From contig DAOWEF010000048.1 of the NCBI GenBank assembly GCA_030638665.1, positions 1 through 7,620 of the forward strand: DNA of 7,620 nt, read 5' to 3'. The position numbers were made by a program, and so were the translations under genes. Shown here piece after piece: positions 1-5,068 of this stretch. The notes beneath the pieces are model-generated. The model was not told the DNA's origin. It saw only the letters and a list, made by a program, of their open reading frames with translations, and made no database searches. The DNA is from Dehalococcoidia bacterium (GTDB lineage: Bacteria; Chloroflexota; Dehalococcoidia; E44-bin15). The stretch's first letter is position 1. Each line of letters opens with the position of its first letter.

Positions 1-1
1 C

Positions 2-241
2 GCGGGCTTCTTCCCTAAGCATCTGCCCGATTCCTACACCGGACAAGTAGTGCTGGCTGCTCTTAACCTTGCCAACATTCCACCTGAGGTGCAGGGGGTG
101 TGGTGGTATGACCCTGCTATTATGGACTATAGGTTCTGGGTACCTGGAGTGGGAGGCGACCTGATGACTCTAACTGGTCAATTCTACAACTATAAAGTGC
201 TGGTCACCGGCGCCTGCGCGTGGGAAATCCCATTGCCATAA
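2..241 (+). CDS. C-terminal fragment of a probable exported/cell-surface protein (partial, 5' end outside window)
   Basis: The reading frame is open from the first complete codon (position 2) to a TAA at 239-241, so about 79 C-terminal residues are visible and the start lies to the left. The fragment is rich in W, Y, G and P: a 'VWWYDP' stretch, then 'YRFWVPG', then a 'L..LTGQFYNYKVLVT' stretch ending in 'WEIPLP'. This W-YDP / W-P / G-Y-(I/V)-V spacing resembles a repeat often seen at the C-termini of large secreted proteins in Dehalococcoidia; that comparison is from memory. The protein was probably exported, but no signal peptide or membrane segment can be judged from this piece. An internal GTG at 50 is not taken as the start because the frame is open upstream with the same composition. 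No function can be assigned. It is convergent with the acpP operon. Confidence 0.6.
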   Translation, partial: AGFFPKHLPDSYTGQVVLAALNLANIPPEVQGVWWYDPAIMDYRFWVPGVGGDLMTLTGQFYNYKVLVTGACAWEIPLP

Positions 242-788
242 GGGTATCCGCTCTTTCTAAGAGCCCAGCCAAGGCGGATTTGGTGAGGGGGATTACGATG
301 CTGAAAGATTATAGGCCAAGGGACAGAACCTGCCAACTTAGGGAACGCTATCTGCGACACAGCCGCATGGGCGACAGGTGGGCCAAACACCATGATAAGG
401 TACTAAGGTCGATGATATTACGGACGAAAGGTCGGTAGGTAGGGAGATGAGAAGACAACCAGGCGAATTATAGGAGCTACCCGAGAATGGGTAGCTCCTC
501 TGTTATTTCTCTCTATGCTGACGCCTCTCTGCAGGCCTCTCACCCCAATGGCGGCTTATAAAACTCCAGGCAATCGCTAATAAGCGGTAGCCCAGACAGG
601 GGCTTTTGAGCGACATGCGGAAGCCCAAATCTGCTTGATGAGGGATATTCTTCAGAAGTTCGGCACCGGGGTATTTACTTTTACTGTCAAGATCGAGATA
701 CGAGGCATAATTCCAAAGCTAATTCTGGGAGAGCCGGCTTCGGCCATACGTAGGAATGGGGGGCGAAGGTATAATTCAGCCTGCTTAA
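242..788. other. Intergenic region between convergent genes, no convincing gene
   Basis: This stretch of nearly 550 bases separates the end of the exported-protein gene from the end of acpP. Short open frames here (for example 220-438 and 635-817 on +) have unremarkable composition, no Shine-Dalgarno and no recognisable protein. What can be seen is structure: a 6-bp hairpin GCTCTT-TCT-AAGAGC at 250-264 just after the upstream stop, a strong 11-bp terminator-like hairpin at 472-499, and a small cluster of stems at 575-626 (CGCT/AGCG at 575-586 and GGGCTT/AAGCCC at 600-605 with 621-626). I looked for tRNA, tmRNA, RNase P, 6S, riboswitch and group II intron signatures and recognised none. Confidence 0.5.
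472..499 (+). terminator. Rho-independent terminator-like hairpin
   Basis: A perfect 11-bp stem (AGGAGCTACCC with GGGTAGCTCCT) closes a 6-base GAGAAT loop. On the + strand it is followed by the T-rich run CTGTTATTTCTCTC, typical of a weak-to-moderate intrinsic terminator. On the - strand the following bases are ATAATTCG, so it may also stop transcription coming out of acpP. Its position between two convergent genes fits a shared bidirectional terminator. It lies about 230 bases past the upstream stop codon, which is rather far. Confidence 0.65.
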
Positions 789-1049
789 CTACTCGTCCTC
801 TATCCCTAGCTCCTTAATATAATCGATGGTATCCTGCACCGTCTTTATCCCCTCTGCATCCTTATCCGGTATTCGTATCTGCCTGTTATCATCGCTGAAC
901 TCCTCCTCGATGGCCATAATCAGCTCCACCAGGTCCAGGGAGTCAGCGTTCAGGTCATCGACATAGGAGATATTGGGCATCACCTGCTCTTCCTCAACGC
1001 CTAACTGATCTACGATAATCTTCTTTAGCTTTTCGAAGACGGTGGCCAC
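789..1049 (-). CDS. acpP: Acyl carrier protein, with a 5-residue loop insertion
   Basis: This is the small acidic carrier of growing acyl chains in type II fatty-acid synthesis; its serine is modified with 4'-phosphopantetheine. The protein has 86 residues with the hallmark DSL motif (D36-S37-L38, Ser37 the attachment site) followed by helix II '[13 protein letters not shown]'. The C-terminal half keeps 'IPD.DAE.I.TV'. Compared with E. coli ACP, three residues between EEEF and IPD become eight (SDDNRQIR), an in-frame insertion of five in the loop before helix III. I chose the GTG at 1049-1047 because a near-perfect ribosome site lies just upstream and the protein then begins [10 protein letters not shown], like other ACPs. 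A GTG 11 codons upstream (1082) would start inside nusB and lacks such a site. It lies 4 bases after the nusB stop, suggesting translational coupling. ACP cytosolic role and identity are secure. Confidence 0.95.
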   Translation of the reverse strand: MATVFEKLKKIIVDQLGVEEEQVMPNISYVDDLNADSLDLVELIMAIEEEFSDDNRQIRIPDKDAEGIKTVQDTIDYIKELGIEDE

Positions 1050-1053
1050 CTTT

Positions 1054-1063
1054 TCACCCCCTT
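1054..1063 (-). promoter_or_regulatory. Ribosome binding site of acpP overlapping the nusB stop codon
   Basis: On the minus strand the sequence is AAGGGGGTGA, one base off the full anti-Shine-Dalgarno complement AAGGAGGTGA, and it ends 4 bases before the GTG at 1049. The TGA at its 3' end is itself the nusB stop codon, so ribosomes finishing nusB sit on the acpP initiation site. This decides the acpP start in favour of 1049 over the upstream GTG at 1082. Confidence 0.85.
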
Positions 1064-1470
1064 TCTCTACTTGATTGGGCACTAACGGTGCCTAAAACCC
1101 CGTTTATGAATTTCGCCGAGTTTTCGCTGCCGAAGGTCTTGGCCAGCTCTACGGCTTCATTGATGGCCGCCTTAACCGGCACCCTATTATTCAACGAAAC
1201 CTCGAAAATGGCAAGCCTCAGGATGTTCCTGTCGATAGCCGCCAGTTGCGCCACCGGCCAGGCCGGGGCATAGGTCTGAATCATGCTATCAATCCTATCC
1301 TTGTTTGTCAACACGCCAGCGACCAGCTCCCGGACGAATACCTCACCCTCTTCAGGCAGCGCTGCCTCCGCTACCAGCCGCGACACGGTCTCTCCGGCAT
1401 CGTGGCCTACCGAGTCCACCTCGAAAAGTGCCTGAAGCGCGATAACCCTCGCCTTTCTTCTGGTCCCCAT
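1054..1470 (-). CDS. nusB: Transcription antitermination factor NusB
   Basis: NusB binds boxA RNA together with ribosomal protein S10 and supports antitermination in rRNA operons. The 138-residue all-helical protein has the usual family length and landmarks: basic N-terminus '[16 protein letters not shown]' (4-19), '[11 protein letters not shown]' (80-90), and the C-terminal '[18 protein letters not shown]' with 'FINGVLG' (103-127). The ATG at 1470-1468 gives the canonical start. Ribosome-binding sequence before it is weak, with only an A/G-rich stretch and a GAGGA about 20 bases away. It lies 215 bases downstream of fabD and 4 bases upstream of acpP. Pairing nusB with acpP is less usual than acpP with fabF/fabG, which are not in this window. 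Identity is secure. Confidence 0.95.
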   Translation of the reverse strand: MGTRRKARVIALQALFEVDSVGHDAGETVSRLVAEAALPEEGEVFVRELVAGVLTNKDRIDSMIQTYAPAWPVAQLAAIDRNILRLAIFEVSLNNRVPVKAAINEAVELAKTFGSENSAKFINGVLGTVSAQSSRERG

Positions 1471-1624
1471 TTTTTCGCTTTTTCGCCCGTCCTCAAACGC
1501 TTTTTATAAGGATGCGTCTCCACCAAATCACAGAGTTAAATATAAAGCATCTGCCCAGTACGAAAAAAGCTCGCCTATCCTCTGGATATAAGCGTGGAAC
1601 ACCAGCCACAATACAGCATCTGAC

Positions 1625-1668
1625 AATCGTTCTAGCAGGTATGCTCAATGGCGAAATCAGTCTAGCAG
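1625..1668. repeat. Imperfect 30-bp-period direct repeat in the fabD-nusB gap
   Basis: Two copies of a 14-base word (AATCGTTCTAGCAG at 1625-1638 and AATCAGTCTAGCAG at 1655-1668) match at 12 of 14 positions and are spaced exactly 30 bases apart. Weaker similarity continues for another 15 bases. They sit in the 215-base gap (1471-1685) between fabD and nusB, which otherwise shows no gene, no convincing terminator and no good minus-strand promoter. It could be a degenerate duplication or paired protein-binding sites, or simply chance. Confidence 0.3.
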
Positions 1669-1685
1669 ATGAGATGAAGGGCGGT

Positions 1686-2618
1686 TCAGATGCCCATTAC
1701 CCTTATCGAGCTTGTATCCTCGATATTTAGAATCTGCGCTTCCTGATTAATTCTTTTAATCAGCCCGTGCAACACCTGTCCGGGACCGATCTCAATGAAG
1801 GTGGAAACTCCCGCGCCCACCATATACTCTACGCTCTTCTGCCATTGGACACAACTCGAGAGCTGCTGAAGTAGCTCCTGCTTAATCTCAGCGGCGGTGG
1901 TCACTGGCTGAGCGGTGCTATTGACCACAATGGGCACGCTGGGATCGCGGAAGTCAAGCTGGGAGACCGCCTGAGCCATTCCCTCAGCAGCGGGTTGCAT
2001 CAGGGAGGAGTGAAAGGCACCGCTTACCTTAAGCGGTGCGATATATCGCGCCCCCATGGCCCTGGCCAGGTCCATAGCCCGAACCAGCGTCTCCCTCGAC
2101 CCGCCGATCACGATCTGAGTGGGGGAGTTCAGGTTGCAGACCTGAGCCCCGGTCTCCTGGCATATCTCCTCCACCGATAACTCGTCGAGGCCGATGATCG
2201 CCGCCATGCCCCCCGGTGCCCTCTCTCCCGCCTCCTGCATCAACCTCCCCCTTTGCCTGGTGAGCCGAACAGCTTCCTTGAAATCGAGCACCTGGGCAGC
2301 TACCAGGGCCGTATACTCCCCAAGGCTATGCCCCGCCATAAACGCGGGACAGATCAGGCCACCGGCTACGCTGGCAGCGGCCTTCAGGCAGGCAAGGCTC
2401 GCGGTGAGGATCGCTGGCTGGGCATTAACTGTCTGCGCCAGCTCCTCCTCGGGTCCCTCAAAGCAAATCCGAGAGAGGGGAATTCCCAGCGCATCGTCTG
2501 CCTCCTCAAAGACCTCCCTGGCCTGAGCAAAAGCATCATAAAGGTCACGCCCCATCCCTACCTGCTGCGAGCCCTGTCCCGGGAAAACATAGGCCAAAGC
2601 TGCTTCTTGCTCAGCCAA
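1686..2618 (-). CDS. fabD: Malonyl-CoA:ACP S-malonyltransferase (TTG start)
   Basis: FabD transfers malonyl groups from CoA to ACP, supplying the extender unit for fatty-acid elongation in the cytosol. The 310-residue length is typical. Visible hallmarks are the N-terminal FPGQGSQ (12-18), the nucleophile elbow GHSLGEY with Ser98, the carboxylate-binding Arg in QRGRLMQ (Arg123), the catalytic His203 in SGAFHSS, and the C-terminal 'EIGPG.VL.GL' (276-286). The start is a TTG at 2618-2616 with an AGGAG six bases upstream; no in-frame ATG or GTG is better placed. It lies 31 bases after rpmF in the operon, and its product charges the ACP encoded two genes later. No truncation is seen. Confidence 0.96.
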   Translation of the reverse strand: MAEQEAALAYVFPGQGSQQVGMGRDLYDAFAQAREVFEEADDALGIPLSRICFEGPEEELAQTVNAQPAILTASLACLKAAASVAGGLICPAFMAGHSLGEYTALVAAQVLDFKEAVRLTRQRGRLMQEAGERAPGGMAAIIGLDELSVEEICQETGAQVCNLNSPTQIVIGGSRETLVRAMDLARAMGARYIAPLKVSGAFHSSLMQPAAEGMAQAVSQLDFRDPSVPIVVNSTAQPVTTAAEIKQELLQQLSSCVQWQKSVEYMVGAGVSTFIEIGPGQVLHGLIKRINQEAQILNIEDTSSIRVMGI

Positions 2619-2624
2619 TGGTCA

Positions 2625-2629
2625 CTCCT
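2625..2629 (-). promoter_or_regulatory. Ribosome binding site supporting the fabD TTG start
   Basis: AGGAG on the minus strand is followed by a 6-base spacer (TGACCA) and then TTG. The GTG overlapping it is out of frame, so the rare TTG codon is the best-supported start. Confidence 0.75.
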
Positions 2630-2649
2630 GAATATGCGGTGTGCATTGG

Positions 2650-2841
2650 TTATTCCCTCTTCTTTACCTTTACCTCGATCACTTGCCTCCCCGCATAGGT
2701 ACCGCAGGTGAGGCAAACATGGTGTGCCAGCTTTGGGCTGTGGCACTGGGGGCAGTAGTCAATAGCAGGCAAGCGCAATGCCATGTGCGACCGCCTCTTC
2801 CCCTGACGCGCTTTAGCTGTCTTTTTTTTCGGCAGTGCCAT
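2650..2841 (-). CDS. rpmF: 50S ribosomal protein L32, zinc-binding form
   Basis: L32 is a small component of the large ribosomal subunit. The 63-residue protein begins with the classical MALPKKKTAKARQGKRRSH and carries two CxxC pairs (Cys30/Cys33 and Cys43/Cys46), the zinc-ribbon form of L32. The C-terminus is basic. ATG at 2841-2839 is preceded by AGGA at 2852-2849. It follows the DUF177 gene by 44 bases, the conserved yceD-rpmF pairing found across bacteria, and precedes fabD, which recalls the rpmF-fatty-acid gene linkage of E. coli. Keeping all four cysteines suggests no zinc-sparing paralogue is needed, though one could exist elsewhere. Confidence 0.95.
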   Translation of the reverse strand: MALPKKKTAKARQGKRRSHMALRLPAIDYCPQCHSPKLAHHVCLTCGTYAGRQVIEVKVKKRE

Positions 2842-2885
2842 TCTTTCGTCCTAGACCATCCTCTATAAAAAGCCTAACTCCCCCT

Positions 2886-3470
2886 TCAAGATTCCGTTAA
2901 AAAAGGACGTGGGTTGAGAGCGGAAAAAGGCCTATCCTTTCCCCACCTCTCTCTCGTCCGATACAAGCCTTCACTAGGGAAAATCGGTATTTTTTCAAAG
3001 TCACCCTGATTTCTCGCGCAACCATGAAGTTGGAAAAGGGCGAACCGGGGGTCAAGGTAGCCGGTGGGGCAATCGCAAGGGCCAAGATTGAGGTTGTGAC
3101 CACAACGATGGCACATCCCAGCGCAATCCTCACTACAAAGAGGCTTCATGGGTGAGACTAAAAGCGCATACTGGCGCACCGCCTCACTCAGGTCTATCTC
3201 CCGGTGCTCACCTATGGTGAAAGCGCCTTCTTCAGCTTTGGATAAATACTCTTCCTCGATCCTCAGCGTCAAGGGCTGCTCAAAGGAGCTTAGACACCGG
3301 CTACAAACCGCCTTGTGTGTGGTCTTGAGGGTGCCGTTAACAAAGATGCCGCGATCGGTGCGGAGTAAATCTACCTCCCCATTGATTGGCAGGTTGCCGC
3401 TTTCACTGATCTGGTAATGGCGATGAGAGCCTACCGGCTCCTTAATCTGCTGCGAGACATCGATTATCAT
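2886..3470 (-). CDS. DUF177/YceD-family protein with cysteine clusters and extended C-terminus
   Basis: The family (YceD/DUF177) is encoded next to rpmF in many bacteria and has been linked to 23S rRNA/ribosome accumulation; its biochemistry is poorly defined. The protein has 194 residues from the ATG at 3470. A central 'VCSRCL' (Cys56, Cys59) and a C-terminal cluster (Cys112, 116, 120, 123, 132, 134 around 'CHRCGHNLN') are the family signature and suggest metal binding. The usual ending 'LDPRFALFQL' occurs at 139-148, but about 45 more residues follow, rich in R and P and without family resemblance; this could be a true tail or a small frameshift. The frame is open upstream to 3644, but the promoter at 3492-3520 lies inside that extension, so 3470 is preferred. 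No clear Shine-Dalgarno precedes it (ACAGAACC), and the leader is only about 15 bases. Confidence 0.88.
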   Translation of the reverse strand: MIIDVSQQIKEPVGSHRHYQISESGNLPINGEVDLLRTDRGIFVNGTLKTTHKAVCSRCLSSFEQPLTLRIEEEYLSKAEEGAFTIGEHREIDLSEAVRQYALLVSPMKPLCSEDCAGMCHRCGHNLNLGPCDCPTGYLDPRFALFQLHGCARNQGDFEKIPIFPSEGLYRTRERWGKDRPFSALNPRPFLTES

Positions 3471-3491
3471 GGTTCTGTATATAGTTGTGTT

Positions 3492-3520
3492 ATTATAGAG
3501 ATAACACCGCCACCTGTCAA
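3492..3520 (-). promoter_or_regulatory. Perfect-consensus sigma-70 promoter for the DUF177-rpmF-fabD-nusB-acpP operon
   Basis: On the minus strand TTGACA (3520-3515) and TATAAT (3497-3492) are separated by exactly 17 bases, the full consensus at both hexamers and spacer. The expected transcription start is near 3485, about 15 bases before the DUF177 ATG, so the leader is very short and lacks a ribosome site. No other comparably good minus-strand promoter was found further along the operon. Confidence 0.85.
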
Positions 3521-3527
3521 GTAGCCG

Positions 3528-3556
3528 TTGCAAACTATCTCTCTGTATGCTAGCAT
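3528..3556 (+). promoter_or_regulatory. Probable promoter of the Re-citrate-synthase-like gene
   Basis: TTGCAA (3528-3533) and TAGCAT (3551-3556) are 17 bases apart, each matching consensus at 4 of 6 positions, and end about 40 bases before the ATG at 3597. It is much weaker than the divergent promoter on the other strand; the two -35 boxes are separated by only 7 bases. The -10 is covered by a perfect palindrome, so regulation there is possible. Confidence 0.45.
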
Positions 3557-3557
3557 A
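3546..3557. promoter_or_regulatory. 12-bp perfect palindrome, candidate operator
   Basis: TATGCTAGCATA reads the same on both strands and spans the predicted -10 of the rightward promoter. It is followed directly by a second partial copy (TAGCAT at 3558-3563). The position is where a repressor would block RNA polymerase on the citrate synthase side. No regulator gene is present in the window and the binding protein is unknown. Confidence 0.35.
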
Positions 3558-3596
3558 TAGCATCATTAATTTAGCAAGCCAGTTAAGGAGGGTCAA

Positions 3597-4820
3597 ATGC
3601 CCAAGATATATTTCATCGATGTGACCAATCGCGATGCGGTCCAAGCATCACGCATCATTATGGCTAAGCTGCAAAAGACCATGCTCAATTTCTACCTGGG
3701 GGAGATGGGTCTCCACCAATCGGAGTTCTCCTTCCCCACGGTGAGACACGAGCGAAACTACATTCAGGGTAATCTGGAGCTAAAAGAGCAGGGGATTTTC
3801 GGAGATCTGGTTCTGGAGGGCTGGTGCCGCGCCATCGTTGGGGATGTGAAGGATTCCCTGGCCAGTGGGGTGCGCGACCTCAACATCTCCATCTCCACAT
3901 CGGACCAAATGATCCTTCACAAGTTCCGCGGCAAGCTGGACCGGGAGAAGGTTATCCACGAGATGGTGGAAGCAGCAAGCTACGCCCGGAGTAACGGGGT
4001 GAATACCCTGGGGGTGAATGCTGAGGACGCCTCGCGCACCGACATGGCCTATCTCATAGAGTTTGCCCAGGCAGCTAAGGAGGCCGGGGCTGACCGCATA
4101 AGGTACTGCGACACCCTGGGCTACGATACCCCGATGAGTATTTATGAGCGGACAAAAGCCCTGGCGGAGAAGGTGAAGATCCCTATCGAACTCCACTGCC
4201 ACAATGACCTGGGCATGGCGGTGGCCAACGCCATCGCCGGGGCCAAAGGGGCGCTCGACGGCGGCGTCGATAGCTATATCAATACCTCGGTGAACGGGGT
4301 TGGTGAGCGGGCGGGGCAGACGGACCTGGTAAGCTGCATCCTGGCCCTCAAGTTTGGCCGGGATATGCAAGAGTGTGAGATCGCCGACCCCCTCAATCTC
4401 ACGGTGGCTGACAAGCTGGCCAAATATGTCTCCTATGCATTCGGCATACCTATCCCAATAAACCAGCCCGGGGTGGGCTTCAACATCTTCGCTCATGAGG
4501 CCGGCATCCACGCCGATGGCGCTCTCAAGGATCGCCGCAACTATGAGCTTTTCGAGTACGAGAGCCTGGGCCGCGGGGAGGATGAACGCATCCCCACCGG
4601 CCGGATGATAACCACCGGGGAGTTTGGCGGTATCGCCGGGTTCCGGCATGTCTACGAGGAGATCGGCGTCTCCCTCCCCGACGATGACAGTACCAAACAT
4701 ATCCTGGAGCTAGTGCAGTTCGCCAGCGCCCACACCCAGTTGCCGCTAACCGACGATGAGCTTTGCTTCATCGCCAGCCATCCCGAAGAGGCAAGCAAGA
4801 TCCTTACCTTAAACCCCTGA
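3597..4820 (+). CDS. Homocitrate/isopropylmalate-synthase-family protein, probable Re-citrate synthase
   Basis: Enzymes of this family condense acetyl-CoA with a 2-oxo acid; Re-citrate synthase uses oxaloacetate and replaces ordinary citrate synthase in several strict anaerobes. The 407-residue protein has the TIM-barrel lyase landmarks: Asp8 and Arg12-Asp13 in 'DVTNRDAVQ', 'NAEDASRTD' (141-149), 'RYCDTLGYDTP' (169-179), the metal-binding HCHND (His200, His202), 'NGVGERAGQ' (233-241) and 'HEAGIHADGALKDR' (300-313). The N-terminal stretch 'AKLQKTMLNFYLGEMG' then 'QSEFSFP' (23-47) is what I associate with Re-citrate synthases of clostridia and Dehalococcoides rather than LeuA or NifV. The long LeuA regulatory domain is absent. 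AAGGAGG lies 5 bases before the ATG. Transcribed divergently from the fabD operon and ended by a hairpin. Alternatives are homocitrate or citramalate synthase; no leu or nif genes are nearby to support those. Confidence 0.75.
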   Translation: MPKIYFIDVTNRDAVQASRIIMAKLQKTMLNFYLGEMGLHQSEFSFPTVRHERNYIQGNLELKEQGIFGDLVLEGWCRAIVGDVKDSLASGVRDLNISISTSDQMILHKFRGKLDREKVIHEMVEAASYARSNGVNTLGVNAEDASRTDMAYLIEFAQAAKEAGADRIRYCDTLGYDTPMSIYERTKALAEKVKIPIELHCHNDLGMAVANAIAGAKGALDGGVDSYINTSVNGVGERAGQTDLVSCILALKFGRDMQECEIADPLNLTVADKLAKYVSYAFGIPIPINQPGVGFNIFAHEAGIHADGALKDRRNYELFEYESLGRGEDERIPTGRMITTGEFGGIAGFRHVYEEIGVSLPDDDSTKHILELVQFASAHTQLPLTDDELCFIASHPEEASKILTLNP

Positions 4821-4841
4821 AAGGAGGGTCCACCCAGGAAA

Positions 4842-4869
4842 AGGAAGGCCGGGAAAAGCCGGCCTTCTT
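4842..4869 (+). terminator. Hairpin terminator after the Re-citrate-synthase-like gene
   Basis: A 9-bp uninterrupted GC-rich stem (GAAGGCCGG at 4844-4852 with CCGGCCTTC at 4859-4867) closes a 6-base GAAAAG loop and extends by a G-U and an A-U pair. It begins about 24 bases after the TGA at 4818-4820. The trailing T stretch is short (TTCTTG), so termination may be partial. It separates this gene from the acyl-CoA dehydrogenase unit, which has its own promoter. Confidence 0.6.
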
Positions 4870-5009
4870 GAACATTGGGGGCCGAAGTGAAGGTCATCGG
4901 GAAAACAAAGGAAGACACTTTCCGCCAAATATTGATTCGAGCCGATGCCAAGCGAGCCCCCTGAAAGAACACCCTGGTAAGGCAGCCACCACTTTCTCTC
5001 TAAGGAGAC

Positions 5010-5037
5010 TTGATAAGTTTCAAAAAGTGGATACAAT
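5010..5037 (+). promoter_or_regulatory. Sigma-70-type promoter for the acyl-CoA dehydrogenase-etfB operon
   Basis: TTGATA (5010-5015) and TACAAT (5032-5037), each 5 of 6 to consensus, lie 16 bases apart. The predicted start near 5044 leaves a leader of about 25 bases containing the AAGGAG ribosome site. The local DNA is AT-rich compared with the flanking genes, as expected for a promoter. No operator-like repeat is evident. Confidence 0.7.
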
Positions 5038-5055
5038 ATAGTTTATCATCTATAA

Positions 5056-5061
5056 AAGGAG
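5056..5061 (+). promoter_or_regulatory. Ribosome binding site supporting the TTG start of the acyl-CoA dehydrogenase
   Basis: AAGGAG is followed by 7 bases and then TTG at 5069. The next in-frame ATG is at residue 45, inside the conserved N-terminal domain, so the TTG is the real start. Confidence 0.8.
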
Positions 5062-5068
5062 AGTTAGC

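Noticed and set aside
220..438. 72-codon plus-strand open frame starting inside the exported-protein gene
   Set aside because: It overlaps the end of the better-supported frame and has a basic, motif-free sequence and no ribosome site.
733..744. GCCG-GCTT-CGGC hairpin as terminator of acpP
   Set aside because: The stem is only four base pairs and no T run follows on either strand.
1050..1082. Alternative acpP start at GTG 1082
   Set aside because: It would overlap nusB by 29 bases without a good ribosome site and add residues not found in ACPs; the start at 1049 has a near-perfect site.
2253..2711. 152-codon plus-strand open frame across fabD and rpmF
   Set aside because: It overlaps two certain genes on the other strand and shows no domain or ribosome site.
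3471..3644. Upstream extension of the DUF177 frame by 58 codons
   Set aside because: A perfect-consensus promoter and the divergent gene's ribosome site lie inside it, and the added residues do not resemble the family.
3780..4700. Long open frame (306 codons) on the minus strand opposite the Re-citrate-synthase-like gene
   Set aside because: It lies entirely antisense to a gene with clear family motifs, has no recognisable domain, and its composition is that of a high-GC codon-position shadow.
4820..4827. Strong ribosome-site-like AAAGGAGG right after the Re-citrate-synthase-like stop
   Set aside because: No start codon with a meaningful open frame follows at a suitable distance; the terminator hairpin begins soon after.
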